Of a DNA stretch of 64,000 nt, positions 1-12,100 are shown one piece after another. The notes below the pieces were generated by a model, which was not told the DNA's origin, did no database searches, and saw nothing but the letters and a program-made list of their open reading frames with translations. The translations under genes were made by a program, and so were the position numbers. Positions within the stretch are counted from its first letter, which is position 1; every line of letters starts with the position of its first letter. The DNA is taken from the NCBI RefSeq assembly GCF_008831285.2, contig NC_045138.2:43889115-43953114 (forward strand), read 5' to 3'. This DNA comes from Nymphaea colorata (taxonomy: Eukaryota; Streptophyta; Magnoliopsida; Nymphaeales; Nymphaeaceae).

Positions 1-837
1 AGAAAAAAATATGCTTGATCATGGGAATAAACATCATGGTAACCTCAGTCGTCTTCACACTGGACATTGTTAATAGTAATTACTTTGTTGCAGGTGTCAT
101 AATGGATAAGAATAATGTTATTAATTAATACATTACAAGAAAGAAAGTTTAGATCAAGTTATACATCTAATGTAATTTAGCAGCTTTTTATTTTGCATGT
201 TCAGTAATTATTTATATACATAAGAAAGGGAGAGTGTGTGTGTTTTTCTTCTCCACCTGGGACATGTTATCTAAACTGGTGCTTGGTAGAGCATAAAGTA
301 GCCCCATATTGCTTATTGTCTTAGCCCTCATCCGTGTGGGGATATTTACAGGATACATCTGCCAACATGTTTTCTGTTTCTCAAGTGATGAACCTCAGAT
401 ACTTCTTACTTCACCGAGGTCAGAAAATATCTTAAATGTTTTTTTTTTTTTAATATCTTGTTCTCCAAATGGTTAGCTGTAGCTGTCAAATCTTCAACTA
501 GCCTTCATTTAACCGAAGCTTCTTTTCATTCAAAACCTTTAAACTCCAAAGGTTAGCCAGCTGTACACTATGGCGTTACTGAATTTCTTACTCAGGTAAT
601 GGCGAATTTCAGGGCGTTTGCATAACCACGGAACGGCAGAACAGGAACTCTCCCATTCCACAGCATGCATTGCCTAACAAATATGGCATGCAGGATGAAC
701 ACTCGAGTGTTCCCATGTCCTGTGGAATGTAGTTTTGGTCCCCCTCCTTTGTGCGGTAAATAGACACCTGCAATCTGTTCATCTGTTCAGCCGACACGAG
801 GAAGTAACTAAGGCTAAAAACTTTTACCCTCAGCAGC

Positions 838-1063
838 GTTCCAGATTTGACAGTTTTATAATAACGAGTCGAGTCGAGTATAAACAAGTTGAGTTGCTGA
901 GACTCGAACTCAACTTGTTTATCGTATAAACGAGTCATGCCAAGCCAAGTTTTTTCAAGCAAGTTCAAGTCGAGCCCGATTTGACTTGATGCAGCCCTAG
1001 TGATGTTTTTCTGGCAAGTCGAGCCCGATTTGGCTTGATGCAGCCCTAGTGATGTTTTTCTAA
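838..1063. repeat. hAT-like MITE fragment with 49-bp tandem duplication at its end
   Basis: The segment is rich in CGAGT/CAAGT words in both orientations. On the minus strand its end reads CTAGGGCTGCATCAAGTC, the style of terminus common on plant non-autonomous hAT elements (family knowledge). The terminal part is duplicated in tandem: 966-1014 and 1015-1063 differ at only a few bases. I could not find a matching opposite terminus or a clear 8-bp target duplication, so this is a fragment. Long reading frames across it look like by-products of the repeat. Confidence 0.4.
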
Positions 1064-1924
1064 ACAGATATAGGTGTAAGAGCCCTTGAACCAAAAAAGT
1101 GGGGTTAATGTTTTTGGGACTGCAATATTTCGTTGGCAACATGTATGTATATATAATGCCTTCTTTCATCAGCATGTCCCCATTTGAGACCATATCCAAA
1201 TACCTTTGTAGATCCTTATCTAGTTCTTAACAGTAAGTTGGCTAATCTATATTTGATAAATGCTTTTATTTGTTCTTTTTTACTTATTTGCATTAATTAG
1301 TTGCTCATATACAGTTAGTGGTCTCATACCTTATTTTCTGGGAATTTCTCTATTTTGAGTTCTCATTATTTTGCTAATGAGGTCATGTCTTAATATCCGA
1401 AGTATGGGACGGGGATGTTTATCATTTTGCTGTTGCTATTAGAGAAAAGATACGGTCTCCAAGATTTTTTTTTTCCATTTTGTCTTGTCATATAAGTCAT
1501 TAATGTGATAATTGACCAATTATCAATAAAAAAAACAATTATTGTTTGGTATTAAGATTTGATTTATTAGGAAATATTCTTTTGAATCTCCAAAATAAGC
1601 ACCTCAAGGATCTGTAATATTACATGCCATTAATTATTTAAACAGAACACGGCCATAGCAGTGAAAAAAACAACGCAAACCTGTATCGGTGATTTGATCA
1701 TTGGTATAAAGCAAAAAACATCACCGTTGTAGAACTATATAATTAATGAATTCAATAGATACTGAATACGTTTATGGTTGTAAACTAAAAAAAAAAAACT
1801 TAGTGGAACCGCACCTTGCCTCGAATAGCATACTTTTTCCCAAAAGCTTTTATCTTGCATCCTTGTTTCCGCGAACTCGGAGGGTGGACCTACAGACATG
1901 AAAAGCCAGGGTAAAAGTTCGTGG

Positions 1925-2195
1925 CTCGAACTCGGCTCAAGTCTCAACAGGTTAAACTCGAGCTCGGGTCGGCTTGAGCTTAAGAAAAAGACTATTTGTT
2001 CTTTGTAATATTATTATTGTGCAACACGTCCCACATATTCTCCTGCCACGAACCGAGCCCGGTTAACTCGAAATGATTCGTTCATTTAAGCGGGTTGATT
2101 TTTTTAACATGAGCTCAACTCATTTATTAAACGACTAGTTCGAGTTCGAGTAGAGTTGGCTCCAAGTCCACATATTGAACATCTCTAGACAAAAT
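1925..2195. repeat. second hAT-like MITE fragment (CTCGAGCTCGG-type)
   Basis: This stretch alternates short words such as CGAGCTCGGGTCGGCTTGAG and AACTCGAGTT-like runs in opposite orientations. It ends (minus strand) with TAGAGATGTTCAATATGTGG, again a hAT-like terminus. The left terminus is not recognisable, so it is a partial or decayed copy. It resembles the 838-1063 repeat in composition but is not an obvious direct copy of it. Confidence 0.35.
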
Positions 2196-2639
2196 GCGTC
2201 GCTTGACAAAATTTAGTGTAGTGGGACATCGACCTAACCTGGAGACCAAGAAGGAAAAAAATGACAGAACGGTACATAAATTTCGTGAACTACAAAAATT
2301 CCAGTTTAGAATTACCAAACAGGTAAGCAGAACGATAATAATATAAGGTACCAATAATTTCTCTTGCAGAGTATCTGACAGTACACGCTGGTGAACATTA
2401 ATATATTAGATCAATTTTTTATGCGAAGGATAAATTTTTCAACTAAATCTCGCGGTGGGTCATAGGCTTGTTCTTTCATTGGACCACTGAGCCCCAAACC
2501 AACGCACCTTATCTTTAATCTGTACCAACGCCACTCCATAAATGAACCGACTGATCCAAATTTGATGGACCAAAGTGAAAAAAAAATTGTGTATATCTAA
2601 ATAATTTCCTTTCCCATTAGGAATGCAAATCCAACCGCA

Positions 2640-2880
2640 ACTTTGACATTATAATTTGATTTAAGGTTTCGTTTGATTCTCCATGGATTATTTAAGATTT
2701 AAGGTTGCGTTTGATTCTCCATGGATTTCAGATTTGAGGGAATCTCAAATCTGTGATAGCTGAAATCCATGGTTGTATCAAACTGTGGAATTCAGCTAGT
2801 CTAAAAGGTCATGTTTGAATAACCAAATTCATTCAGGTTGCGTTTGATAAAATCCGAGGATGTATAAACTTGTGTGTTTT
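2640..2880. repeat. Foldback MITE-like sequence with perfect hairpin
   Basis: The word AGGTT(T/G)CGTTTGATTCTCC occurs twice and GGTTGCGTTTGATAAAAT a third time near the end. In the middle, CCATGGATTTCAG (2719-2731) pairs perfectly with 2760-2772. Inside it CAGATTTGAG (2729-2738) pairs with 2744-2753. The GCGTTTGAT motif is typical of small plant MITEs. No clean target duplication was found. Confidence 0.45.
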
Positions 2881-3257
2881 GGAATGTCATGAGTTTAACA
2901 AGAGTAGCATGAATTTAAAGTTGAATGGAGGGAAAATGCATGCACATGTTGAAGACCATGAATTTAATATCAAATAAAAGGAGGTCTGACTTTTGTTCTA
3001 TAGATCTAAGATCCTAAGGTTTCTAATCACCCTAGATCTCAAGTTCGCAGTCAAACAAACACAACATCATGTGTAAACAAAATCCGAATAATTTGTGTTT
3101 GGATCATGACCCTATTGGATGAGAAATGGACCAGAGGACTAAATGGAACTTACTGTTACTGGAGTTCGCGACGTGTTGGAACCACCAAATTCCGAATCCC
3201 GTGGTGTTAGCTTCCATGTCCAAAAGCTCCCTTAGATTCTCTCCGGGGCAAAGGCGC

Positions 3258-3577
3258 TTGCACGTGCTGTCTGTGCTCTCTCTAACCCGCCCTCTTTCCT
3301 TTGGCACGTGCGACCTCAGCACTGGAGCCGCACTGGAGTGCTTCCCACGTGCATTAAGCTTGATCGGCCACATTTCTGGTCTGCACTGTCGAGGACAGCA
3401 GCAGCAGCAGCCCTTGTGAAAAGAAAGAGGAGGAAGGAGAAGAAAGAAAGGAAGAAAGAGATAACATGATGGGGAATCAAGCTGATGGATTCTGTTGGGT
3501 CTTCTGAGTTCACCGTTTCTGTGGTGTCCTTAGTGTAGTAGTGTGATTGTCCGGATATTTGGCTCCGCCTATGTGAA
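3258..3577 (+). promoter_or_regulatory. Probable promoter/5' leader of the fucosyltransferase gene: three G-boxes, GA tract, short uORFs
   Basis: Three CACGTG palindromes (3261-3266, 3305-3310, 3346-3351) lie within 91 bp, 230-320 bp upstream of the start codon. CACGTG is the G-box bound by plant bZIP and bHLH factors (established). A CAG run (about 3399-3413) and a purine tract (3420-3463) follow. If transcription starts near here the leader carries short uORFs: 3466-3507 (13 codons), 3485-3538 (17 codons) and ATG-TGA at 3571-3576. No convincing TATA box was identified, so the transcription start is unknown. Confidence 0.4.
3571..3576 (+). promoter_or_regulatory. Minimal AUG-stop uORF one base before the main start codon
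   Basis: ATGTGA occupies 3571-3576 and the main ATG begins at 3578, so a start codon immediately followed by a stop sits one nucleotide upstream of the gene's start. An in-frame TAG at 3539-3541 shows that 3578 is the first in-frame ATG. AUG-stop elements are known to stall or re-initiate ribosomes in some plant leaders (for example boron-regulated NIP5;1). Whether this one does so is inference. Confidence 0.5.
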
Positions 3578-3766
3578 ATGAAAACGGTTGTGTTCAAGTC
3601 CAAGATGAAATGGGCAGCACTACTGGGATTGGTGTTGTCCATATTTTCCCTCGTCTCCCATCTCTTCCTTGCAAGATATACGGGGAGGTACTTGGTTGAG
3701 CACAGGCCTCAGATCACCATCTTCACATGGCGACCCATCTTTGAGACGTCTGATGTTCTCCACACT
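3578..3766 (+). CDS. Fucosyltransferase exon 1
   Basis: This exon encodes residues 1-63, including the basic N-terminus, the single membrane anchor ([20 protein letters not shown]) and the stem with TWRPIFET. It ends in phase 0 at CACACT followed by the donor GTAAAA. The next exon resumes in frame after CAG at 4013. Intron 1 is 247 bp. Confidence 0.82.
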
Positions 3767-6091
3767 GTAAAACCTCATACCCATCATGGATATTGTGCCT
3801 TCTCTTTTTTCCGGTCGTTTGTCTTTACTTTTTCTCTTTTTCTTTGTGTAAAGGTTATGGCTTGTCGATTTTGCTTTGTGGGGTTCCGTCGTTGTTTGCA
3901 GCTATCTTTACTCCTTGCCTTATAAATTTCTTCCAGCAATGTTTTTGTTTATTATTATTATTTTAAAATTTTTCCATGTTGGTATGTTATTTTCGTCGGT
4001 CTGACTGAGGCAGAACGCCAAGTTTATGAGATTATGGGGTCCTGTGAAGTCTCTTGGATCTCTGATGCCACTTGCAAATCCTAGAGGAACATACAAAGGT
4101 AAGAGTTTTCTCGGGTTTCATAATTTCATTAGCACTGCGTCCATGTACATGATTGTGATTTGTGTCTCCCTGCTTCGAATTGTGATAGTTGTACCTAGAC
4201 TCTATAAATGTTTAGAACAGGAAATATCGCCAGGATTCTCTCCCTCCAAGTGAAAGAATGTTTACCTTTTACTTAGTGAGCAAAATGATTTCTGATCTTC
4301 TGGATTTCATTCTTCTACTAATTCTCTTGAATCTTGTAAAGTTGTAAATTGTTAGTTTGTTTATGCCTTAGATGTGTGGATCCTGTTCATACACTCGCAA
4401 TCTAACTGTATTTTGTAGTTAGGATCCTAGAAAAGCTATGAGCGCATTGGCCTATTTAAATTTTTATCTGTTATTTGACCATAAGACAGAAAATTATAGC
4501 AGACAGACATTGACGATTGATGTCTTTTGAACTCAAGATACTGAAAATTTAGCTATGCAGTATTTTCCTGTACGAAATAGCCCTATAATAATTGAAAAGC
4601 TCTCTGCTCGAATCCTTCATGGATGATCCTAGAGTTGTCAAACCACTGAGCACTTGAATGGAAAAAAACAGGCTATGAATGTCTATGTCATGTAGGTTTG
4701 GGTTGCAGGTGTGGTAAGAAACAACAAATTGTTATGTCATCAAGTAATAAAGTTTCAGTTTTGAGTTCATACTTCATTAGCCATATTCATCACCCTTTTG
4801 TCATTCCATCAATATCTTCCATGTTTTGAATGTGATCACTAAAAATCATCAAAAGGGGGATAGCATGATAATCTAAAACCATGTTAAGAGTGCACAAGAA
4901 CCAAATTCTTTGCACGCTGGCTGGTACTTAAAAATATCTGCTTCAATTTCTTTCACAACATGATGTAGTAAGTTGAGATAATATCTTGCAGCAGGTTTTT
5001 GGAGTGTAGGTATTTTTGATCTAGAAAACACCTACAAATCAAGCAATTTTGTTCTTCCTCTTCTGTTGCTAGCACTGTATCTAAAGATTCAAATCTTCCA
5101 ACATTGCATATTTAGAACTAACCTTCTTTTCTTATGTATGGATCTAAATAAAGTCTTTCCATGCGTACTAGTTTGTTTTAGATATGTCATGATCTCGATT
5201 TGGAAGGACATGTCTAGGAGCTCCTGTTAGCCATTTTTAGAATAATATTTTGGATTCATAATGCAAGGGAGTATTACTTTTATCCCATTTTTCCACTAAT
5301 ATTCAATGTATATAATAAAACAACAAATAATAGACTATGTAACACGTAAGGAGCAGTACCCATATTGTACCAGTACAATATTGGTATGGATACCGGTACG
5401 TACTTGGGTATGTCCTGGGTACAACGTTGACACTACTGGGTATGGTCAATGTACCTGAGTATGTATTCGTCAATTTTCAGACTCGGTCAAAGTTGATCGA
5501 GTTCAAAATTGTCCATAGGTTAGGGTTTATTTATTTATTTATTTACTTTAAAGAAAACACAACATCTACGTTTCACCCACAGTGCCCAGTGGTGCTCACT
5601 GCGCCGGCGAATAGTAAGGGCAATTACGGCGACCTCTGTCCATCATTTTCTAGCACGTGTTTGAGTATTCCAGCGAACAGCGACTTCACTGGCGAAGGAC
5701 GACGCCTTTGCTGTGGTATTCATTCGTCATCTTCTTTTCCATCGCTTGATTTGGGTTTTTTTTTTCTGTCCAACATTTAAGCTTCTTCCATCTCCAACAG
5801 CCTCACCCGTCGTCCGACAGCCTTTCCCATCGACCGGCGGCAAGTATTTCATCCTCTGTCGACTTCTTTATTTATGCCACTTTCCCTTTCTTCAATTTGA
5901 ACTGCTCTGTTTGCGGTTCACACACTGAAAATCAGCCGTTGTCTCCTGATTTGTGTGTTTTTCTGGTCTGCTGGAGATAACCTGATTTGTTCGTTTTTCA
6001 GTCAACATCGTTGGAGCTGCATCTGTGCACTTATGTGTAGTATCAATAAATCATGATTTATGAATATGTTATTCTGTTTGTTTGAATTCTA

Positions 6092-6144
<53 letters not shown>

Positions 6145-9100
6145 GCCGTTCCCCCACACCCAAAGTTTTTGAAAATGGTCTGTACCCATACCCGCACTCG
6201 TACCCATACCCGTACCTATGTGACATAGATAATCAAGCGCTTTTTTTTTTTCATGCTTCAAATTTATAAATTGCAATTGCTCAATCATATTATCCCACAC
6301 TTGAATTTTATGAAGCACAGGCTTATCTTTATCAACTTTCCTCAACATATCTCAACTTGGCTTTATGAACTCCAAAAAGTATGCCAGTCTATCGCCCCCC
6401 CCCCCCCCCCCCCCCCCCCCTCAAATAAATTGAAAATGGTGTTTTTAATTGCTTGGATTTTTATTTCATCTTCAAACACAATAAAATTTATGACTTTTGT
6501 CAGCCACCATGAGGACAATGGATTCTTTACATCTCATTTAAATCTTCAATCCATGAAAATAAGTCATATGCACAAGGATCTTCTTCTTCCCTTAGTGGAT
6601 TACGTGTATTCTTGGGTGCTACATTTAAAGTGCGTAAAACTGTGTGGAGTTCAAAAGATATGAGGAAAATTACGTCTCAAATTAATGCTGCATTCTGTTA
6701 CATACAGAAGCAGTATTTGTGATGATGTTTACTGTATTATAAGACCAACTTCTTTGAGCACTTTTACCAATAACCACCTCAAATGTTCAATCCTTATACT
6801 GTATAGACACATCAAGTGCTCTAAGAAACCTGCGCTTTTCACATGCAAAGGCAATAACATTAGCTAGTAGGCACCTTTGAATGCATGTCCACCCATCATA
6901 TACAGTTGATCCATTAGATTGATCCTGCTTAATTTTTTCACAACTAACTACTTACCAACATTATCTTTCTTGTCTTTAAAAATTGATGTTCATAGTTGTT
7001 AAGACGTGTTTATATTCAGTATTAGGCTTGAGAGGGCACTTGTGTAATAATGTTTCTTTTTAATGACTTTCTTGTAACTTATCCCTCTCCTCTAGTCTAT
7101 ATAAAGAGGAGTTAGGGATTCTTTCGAGGTTAATCAAAGATTAGTTCTCTTAAATTCATCATGGTATCAGAGCACCAGTCGTCTCCTACTCAGCGAGTTG
7201 TCGCCGACTGAGCGGCGCCGGCCGCCGCCTGATCGGCGTCAGCTGCCGCCGCCCGACCCAGCCCTGCCCATTGCCGCCCTGTCCATTGCCACCCGACCCA
7301 TCCCTGCTGCCCCTCGTCGCCCTACCCATTGTCCGCCTGCGCCGCCTCCGCCTGCGCCGCCTCCGCCTGCGCCGCCTGCGCCCGTCCGCCTGCGTCGCCG
7401 CCGCGTGCCGTTGCTCCGCCCAGCAGACTGAACGCCTGCGCCCGTTGCTGCTTCGCCTGTCATCTTCGCCGCCACATCTTCGCCTGTCATCTTCGCCGCC
7501 GCCTCAACGCTGATTTTCCTCTCAGCGTCTTTCCGCTGCATGCTGCTCCGCCGCTGCTCTGCACGCTGCTCCTCCGCTGCACGCTGCTCCGCCGCTGTTC
7601 CGCCGCTGCTCTGCCCGTGGTTCTGCACGCGGATTTTCTTCTCAGCGTCGTCTCTGGTATCTCTCTTCGTTCAGCTCTGCTGTTGCCTCTTCCCGCCGAT
7701 CAGACTTCTGGATTGCTACATGCGTTAACTGCATATTGCTTCATGATCAGCATGTTGTCTTTCGATATGTGATTGTATTCTTTTTTGCCTGCACTTCCTA
7801 TTCCGTGGCTCGGTTTCCTCCTTTGTGTTGAAAGATGTCTGAAATTACCAGTGGCGCTAATACCTCTTCCTTTGTATCGTCGGGAGAGATGAAGAGTTCC
7901 CCATTTTCCAGCATTATCACCAAAGTGGATGGGGGTAATTACGAGATGTGGGCCATGCAAGTAAAAAGAACCTTGATCGCTCATGAGAAGGAACATCTCA
8001 TATTGGAACCCGAGCCCGTACAGAAGGTAGGAAAATATACTACTTGGTTTAAAGATAATTCGTTGGTTATGGTATGGATTGTTGGTACTCTCTCTCAAGA
8101 AATTGCAAATGAAGTCTTGCACAAGGACAGTGCAAAGGATATGTGGGATTCCCTTGTTGCCACGTATTCACAGGCAAGAAATGAAACGCACATTATGCAG
8201 CTTCATCATGATATTCATCAGATGCGACAAGATGGCCGACCTCTTCACACTTATTATTCGAGTCTCAAGTCCATGTTTGAGAGACTGAATAGCTACTTTC
8301 CCGCATGCAAGTGTGAACAACAAAAGGCATACAGAGATATGCTTATGGTAGGGGTCTTTCTTTCTGGTTTAGACTCTGTTTATGAATCCGCAAAGAACCA
8401 AATGCTTACTAGTCCCTCGATTCCTCCTATTGATGAGGCTTACAGTAGGCTCAGCAGAATTCCGATCTCTGCATCGACTGTTCCTGATACCACTTCTGCT
8501 ATGCTTGCTACTCGTGGCAGAGGTGGACCCTTTTTTGCCAGAGGACGAGGGGGCCGTGGCCGTGGCAATACCCCTTCGCGCCCTGTATGTCAGTTTTGTC
8601 ACCGCATTGGTCATACTGTGGATAAGTGTTGGCAGAAACATGGCCGTCCAGCTTTTGCAAATCAGACTGTATCTACTGATTCTCCTGAGCAGCCTAAGCC
8701 TCAGCACACTGCCTCCTCCAGTGAGCTGCATGTAGATGACATTCTCTCTCAGTTGAGGAACTTGCTTGGCGACAGCGCCCATCAAGCCCCTGGTCCGACC
8801 ACTTCTACTGTTCCTACCGCTACGAGTGCTTCTTCATCTGGTATGTATTCTGCCTGTACAGTCTGCTCTGCTACTGACACTACAGATTGGCTTATTGATT
8901 CTGGTGCATCGACACATCTCTGTGGGGATAAGGCACAATTCACCTCTTACGTCCCTACTCCACCGGGTCGTTCGGTTATTCTAGCAGATGGAAAATATTC
9001 ACCAGTTGTTGGACATGGAGAGGTCCAACTTACTTCATCATTGCCGCTGCAGCACGTTCTTCATGCACCAGAATTCCCCCATAGCCTACTTTCTATCAGT

Positions 9101-12100
9101 CAGATTACCAGAGAATTAAATTGTCGTGCTATATTTGACTCTTCCTCTCTTGTGTTTCAGGATATACTGACGGGCAGGGTGATTGGCAGTGGCCGTGAAC
9201 AGGGAGGTCTCTACAGGCTAGTGCATTCCTTTCCCTTTGCTGGATCTACCTCGTCGGGGTCGTCCTCATCCTCGGCTTATACTTGGCATTTACGTTTTGG
9301 ACATCTCCCGTTTCAGAAACTGCTGCATGTTCTCCCTCAGCTGTCTCATAAGTCGTCTTTTCAATGTGAGTCTTGTCAGTTAGGCAAACACCATCGGTCA
9401 TCCTTTCCTCCGCGGTCCAGTAGAAGTAGCCACTCTGTGTTTGAGTTACTTCATTTTGATGTTTGGGGCTCGAGTCGTACTCCTGACCTTCAGGGTCATC
9501 GGTATTATCTTGTTGCTGTTGATGATTACAGTCGTGTTAGTTGGGTTTTTCTTATGAAACACAAATCTGAAGCGGGTCATGTAATCAAAAATTTTATCAA
9601 TGAAATTCTGACTCAGTTTGGTACTTGTGTCAAGATTGTGCGCTCTGACAATGCTCTTGAGTTCTGTGCTTCCTCTTTAGAACAATTTTTCAGGGATAAG
9701 GGTATCATTCACCAAACTTCTTGTGCCTATACCTCTCAACAAAACGGGGTTGCTGAAAGAAAACACCGCCATATTCTTGATGTTGCCAGAACCATTATCA
9801 TACACAGCCATGTTCCCCATTCTTACTGGGGAGATGTTGTTCTTACAGCATGCTATCTTATTAATCGCATGCCGTCATCTGTGTTGGGAGATCTTATTCC
9901 TTTCTCTGTTCTTTTTCCTGACAGAGAATTGTTTTCTGTTGCACCTCGTATTTTTGGATGTGTTGCCTTTGTTCAGTTGCTTGGTCCTGGGAGAGATAAG
10001 TTATCCCCTCGGGCTATCAAAACGATCTTTGTTGGTTATTCCCGCACTCAAAAGGGATATCGTTGTTATGATCCTTCTACTCGTCGATATTATGTGAGTG
10101 CTGATGTTACATTTTTTGAGTCAACCTCTTATTTCTCTCCAAATGGAACTCAATTAAGGGTGCCTGAATTTAGTGATGAAGTCCACCTTCCTTTACCTCT
10201 CATGAGTTATCCACAACCCGTTGCTTCGCGTTTTGGGGCTATCTACCAACGTCGCACTAAACCTGTTCAACCTGCCCACTGTGCTCCTGTGCCTTCACCC
10301 AGCATGCCCAAGGTACTTCCTGAACACACAAATCCTGCTGACAATTCTTTATGTGATGATGACACAGGGGACTCTCCAGAGCATGCTCCTGGTCCTCATA
10401 TTAATGAACTTGATATGCCCATTGCTCAAAGGAAAGGCAAACGCAGTTGCACTTTGCATCCTCTCTCTGGTCATTTATCCATGGATAGACTCACTCCTAC
10501 TTACCGACAGTTTGTCAAGGGACTGTCGGCTGTAGCTCTTCCACAGACTCCCATGGACGCTCTTTCTGATCCCAAATGGGCCGCAACAATGCAAGAAGAG
10601 ATGGATGCCCTTCAGTCTAGAGGCACCTGGACACTAGTTACTCCTTCATCTGATGCAGCTATTGTTGGTTGCAGATGGGTATTTACTGTTAAATACAGAG
10701 CAGATGGCAGCATTGAGAGATATAAGGCTCGCCTGGTTGCTAAAGGCTATACTCAGACTTATGGGGTTGATTGTTATGATACCTTCTCTCCTGTGGCACG
10801 ACATGCTTCTTTACGGGTTCTTCTCGCTGTTGCCGTCAGCAAGAATTGGTCTCTATCACAGCTTGATGTCAAAAATGCCTTTCTGTATGGTGACCTACAT
10901 GAAGAAGTGTATATGCAGCAACCACCAGGGTTTGTTGCTGAGGGGGAGTGTCAGAAAGTGTGCAGATTGAGAAAGGCAATTTATGGTCTGAAACAAAGTC
11001 CTCGAGCTTGGTTCCAAAAATTATCAGAGAATATTGAGAATGAGGGCTTCAGACGTTCTTCGGCGATATTCAGGGGATTTCCAACATCAAGGGCGTCCTT
11101 GGACGACACTTTGTCACCAAGGATCTTGGTGAGCTACGCTATTTCCTAGGTATTGAGTTTGCCAGAAATCAGAAGGGTCTTATCATGTGCCAAAGGAAAT
11201 ACGTTACTGATGTTTTGCAAGAGACAGGTATGCTAGGATGTCGACCTGCCTCTACACCCATGGACATCAATACTCGCTTGTATGATGATGATACTGAAGA
11301 TGTTGATGCTAGACAATATAGAGGGATTGTTGGGAAGCTCCTATATATCACTGTTACTCGACCTGATATTGCCTATGCTGTCAGCAGAGTGAGTCAATTT
11401 ATGGATAAGCCCAAGAAAGTCTATTGGGATGCTGCTATGATGATTCTCAGGTATCTAAAAAATTCACCAGGAATGGGACTCTTCTTTCAAAATGGTACAT
11501 CTCTCACTATATCTGTGTATGTTGATGCTGATTATGCGGGATGTCACCTTGACCGAAAATCCACTACTGGGTTTTGTGTGTTTATTGGATCCAACTTGGT
11601 CACATGGAAGAGTAAGAAGCAGACAGTGGTTGCCAGATCAAGTGCAGAATCTGAGTATAGAGCTATGGCTCAGGCTACTGCTGAAGTTATGTGGGTTAGA
11701 TCTCTGATGTTGGATCTTACTGTGGAAGTGCCTCTTCCTATGCAATTGTTAGGTGATAACAAAGCTGCTCTGTTTATTGCTAATAATCCTGCTTTCCATG
11801 AGAGAACTAAGCATGTTGAAGTAGATTGTCACTATACCAGAGACATGATTCAAAAGGGGTTTGTAAGTACCTCCCATATTTCAACTACAGGGCAAACTGC
11901 TGATATTTTTACTAAAGCTCTTGCAAGAGGACCATTCCAAAGTTGTTGTTCCAAGTTGAGCTTGTTTGACATATACGCTCCAACTTGAGGGGGAGTGTTA
12001 AGACGTGTTTATATTCAGTATTAGGCTTGAGAGGGCACTTGTGTAATAATGTTTCTTTTTAATGACTTTCTTGTAACTTATCCCTCTCCTCTAGTCTATA

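Noticed and set aside
609-1199. A 196-codon minus-strand open frame
   Set aside because: It runs through a hAT-like repeat and tandem duplication and has no recognisable domain or splice context.
6058-6348. Minus-strand frame rich in HTHTHT and YIYIYI
   Set aside because: It is translated from the (TA)n(TG)n microsatellite.
7198-7772. Several Pro/Ala/Arg-rich frames on both strands
   Set aside because: They are low-complexity products of the GC-rich Copia-1 leader; no conserved domain.
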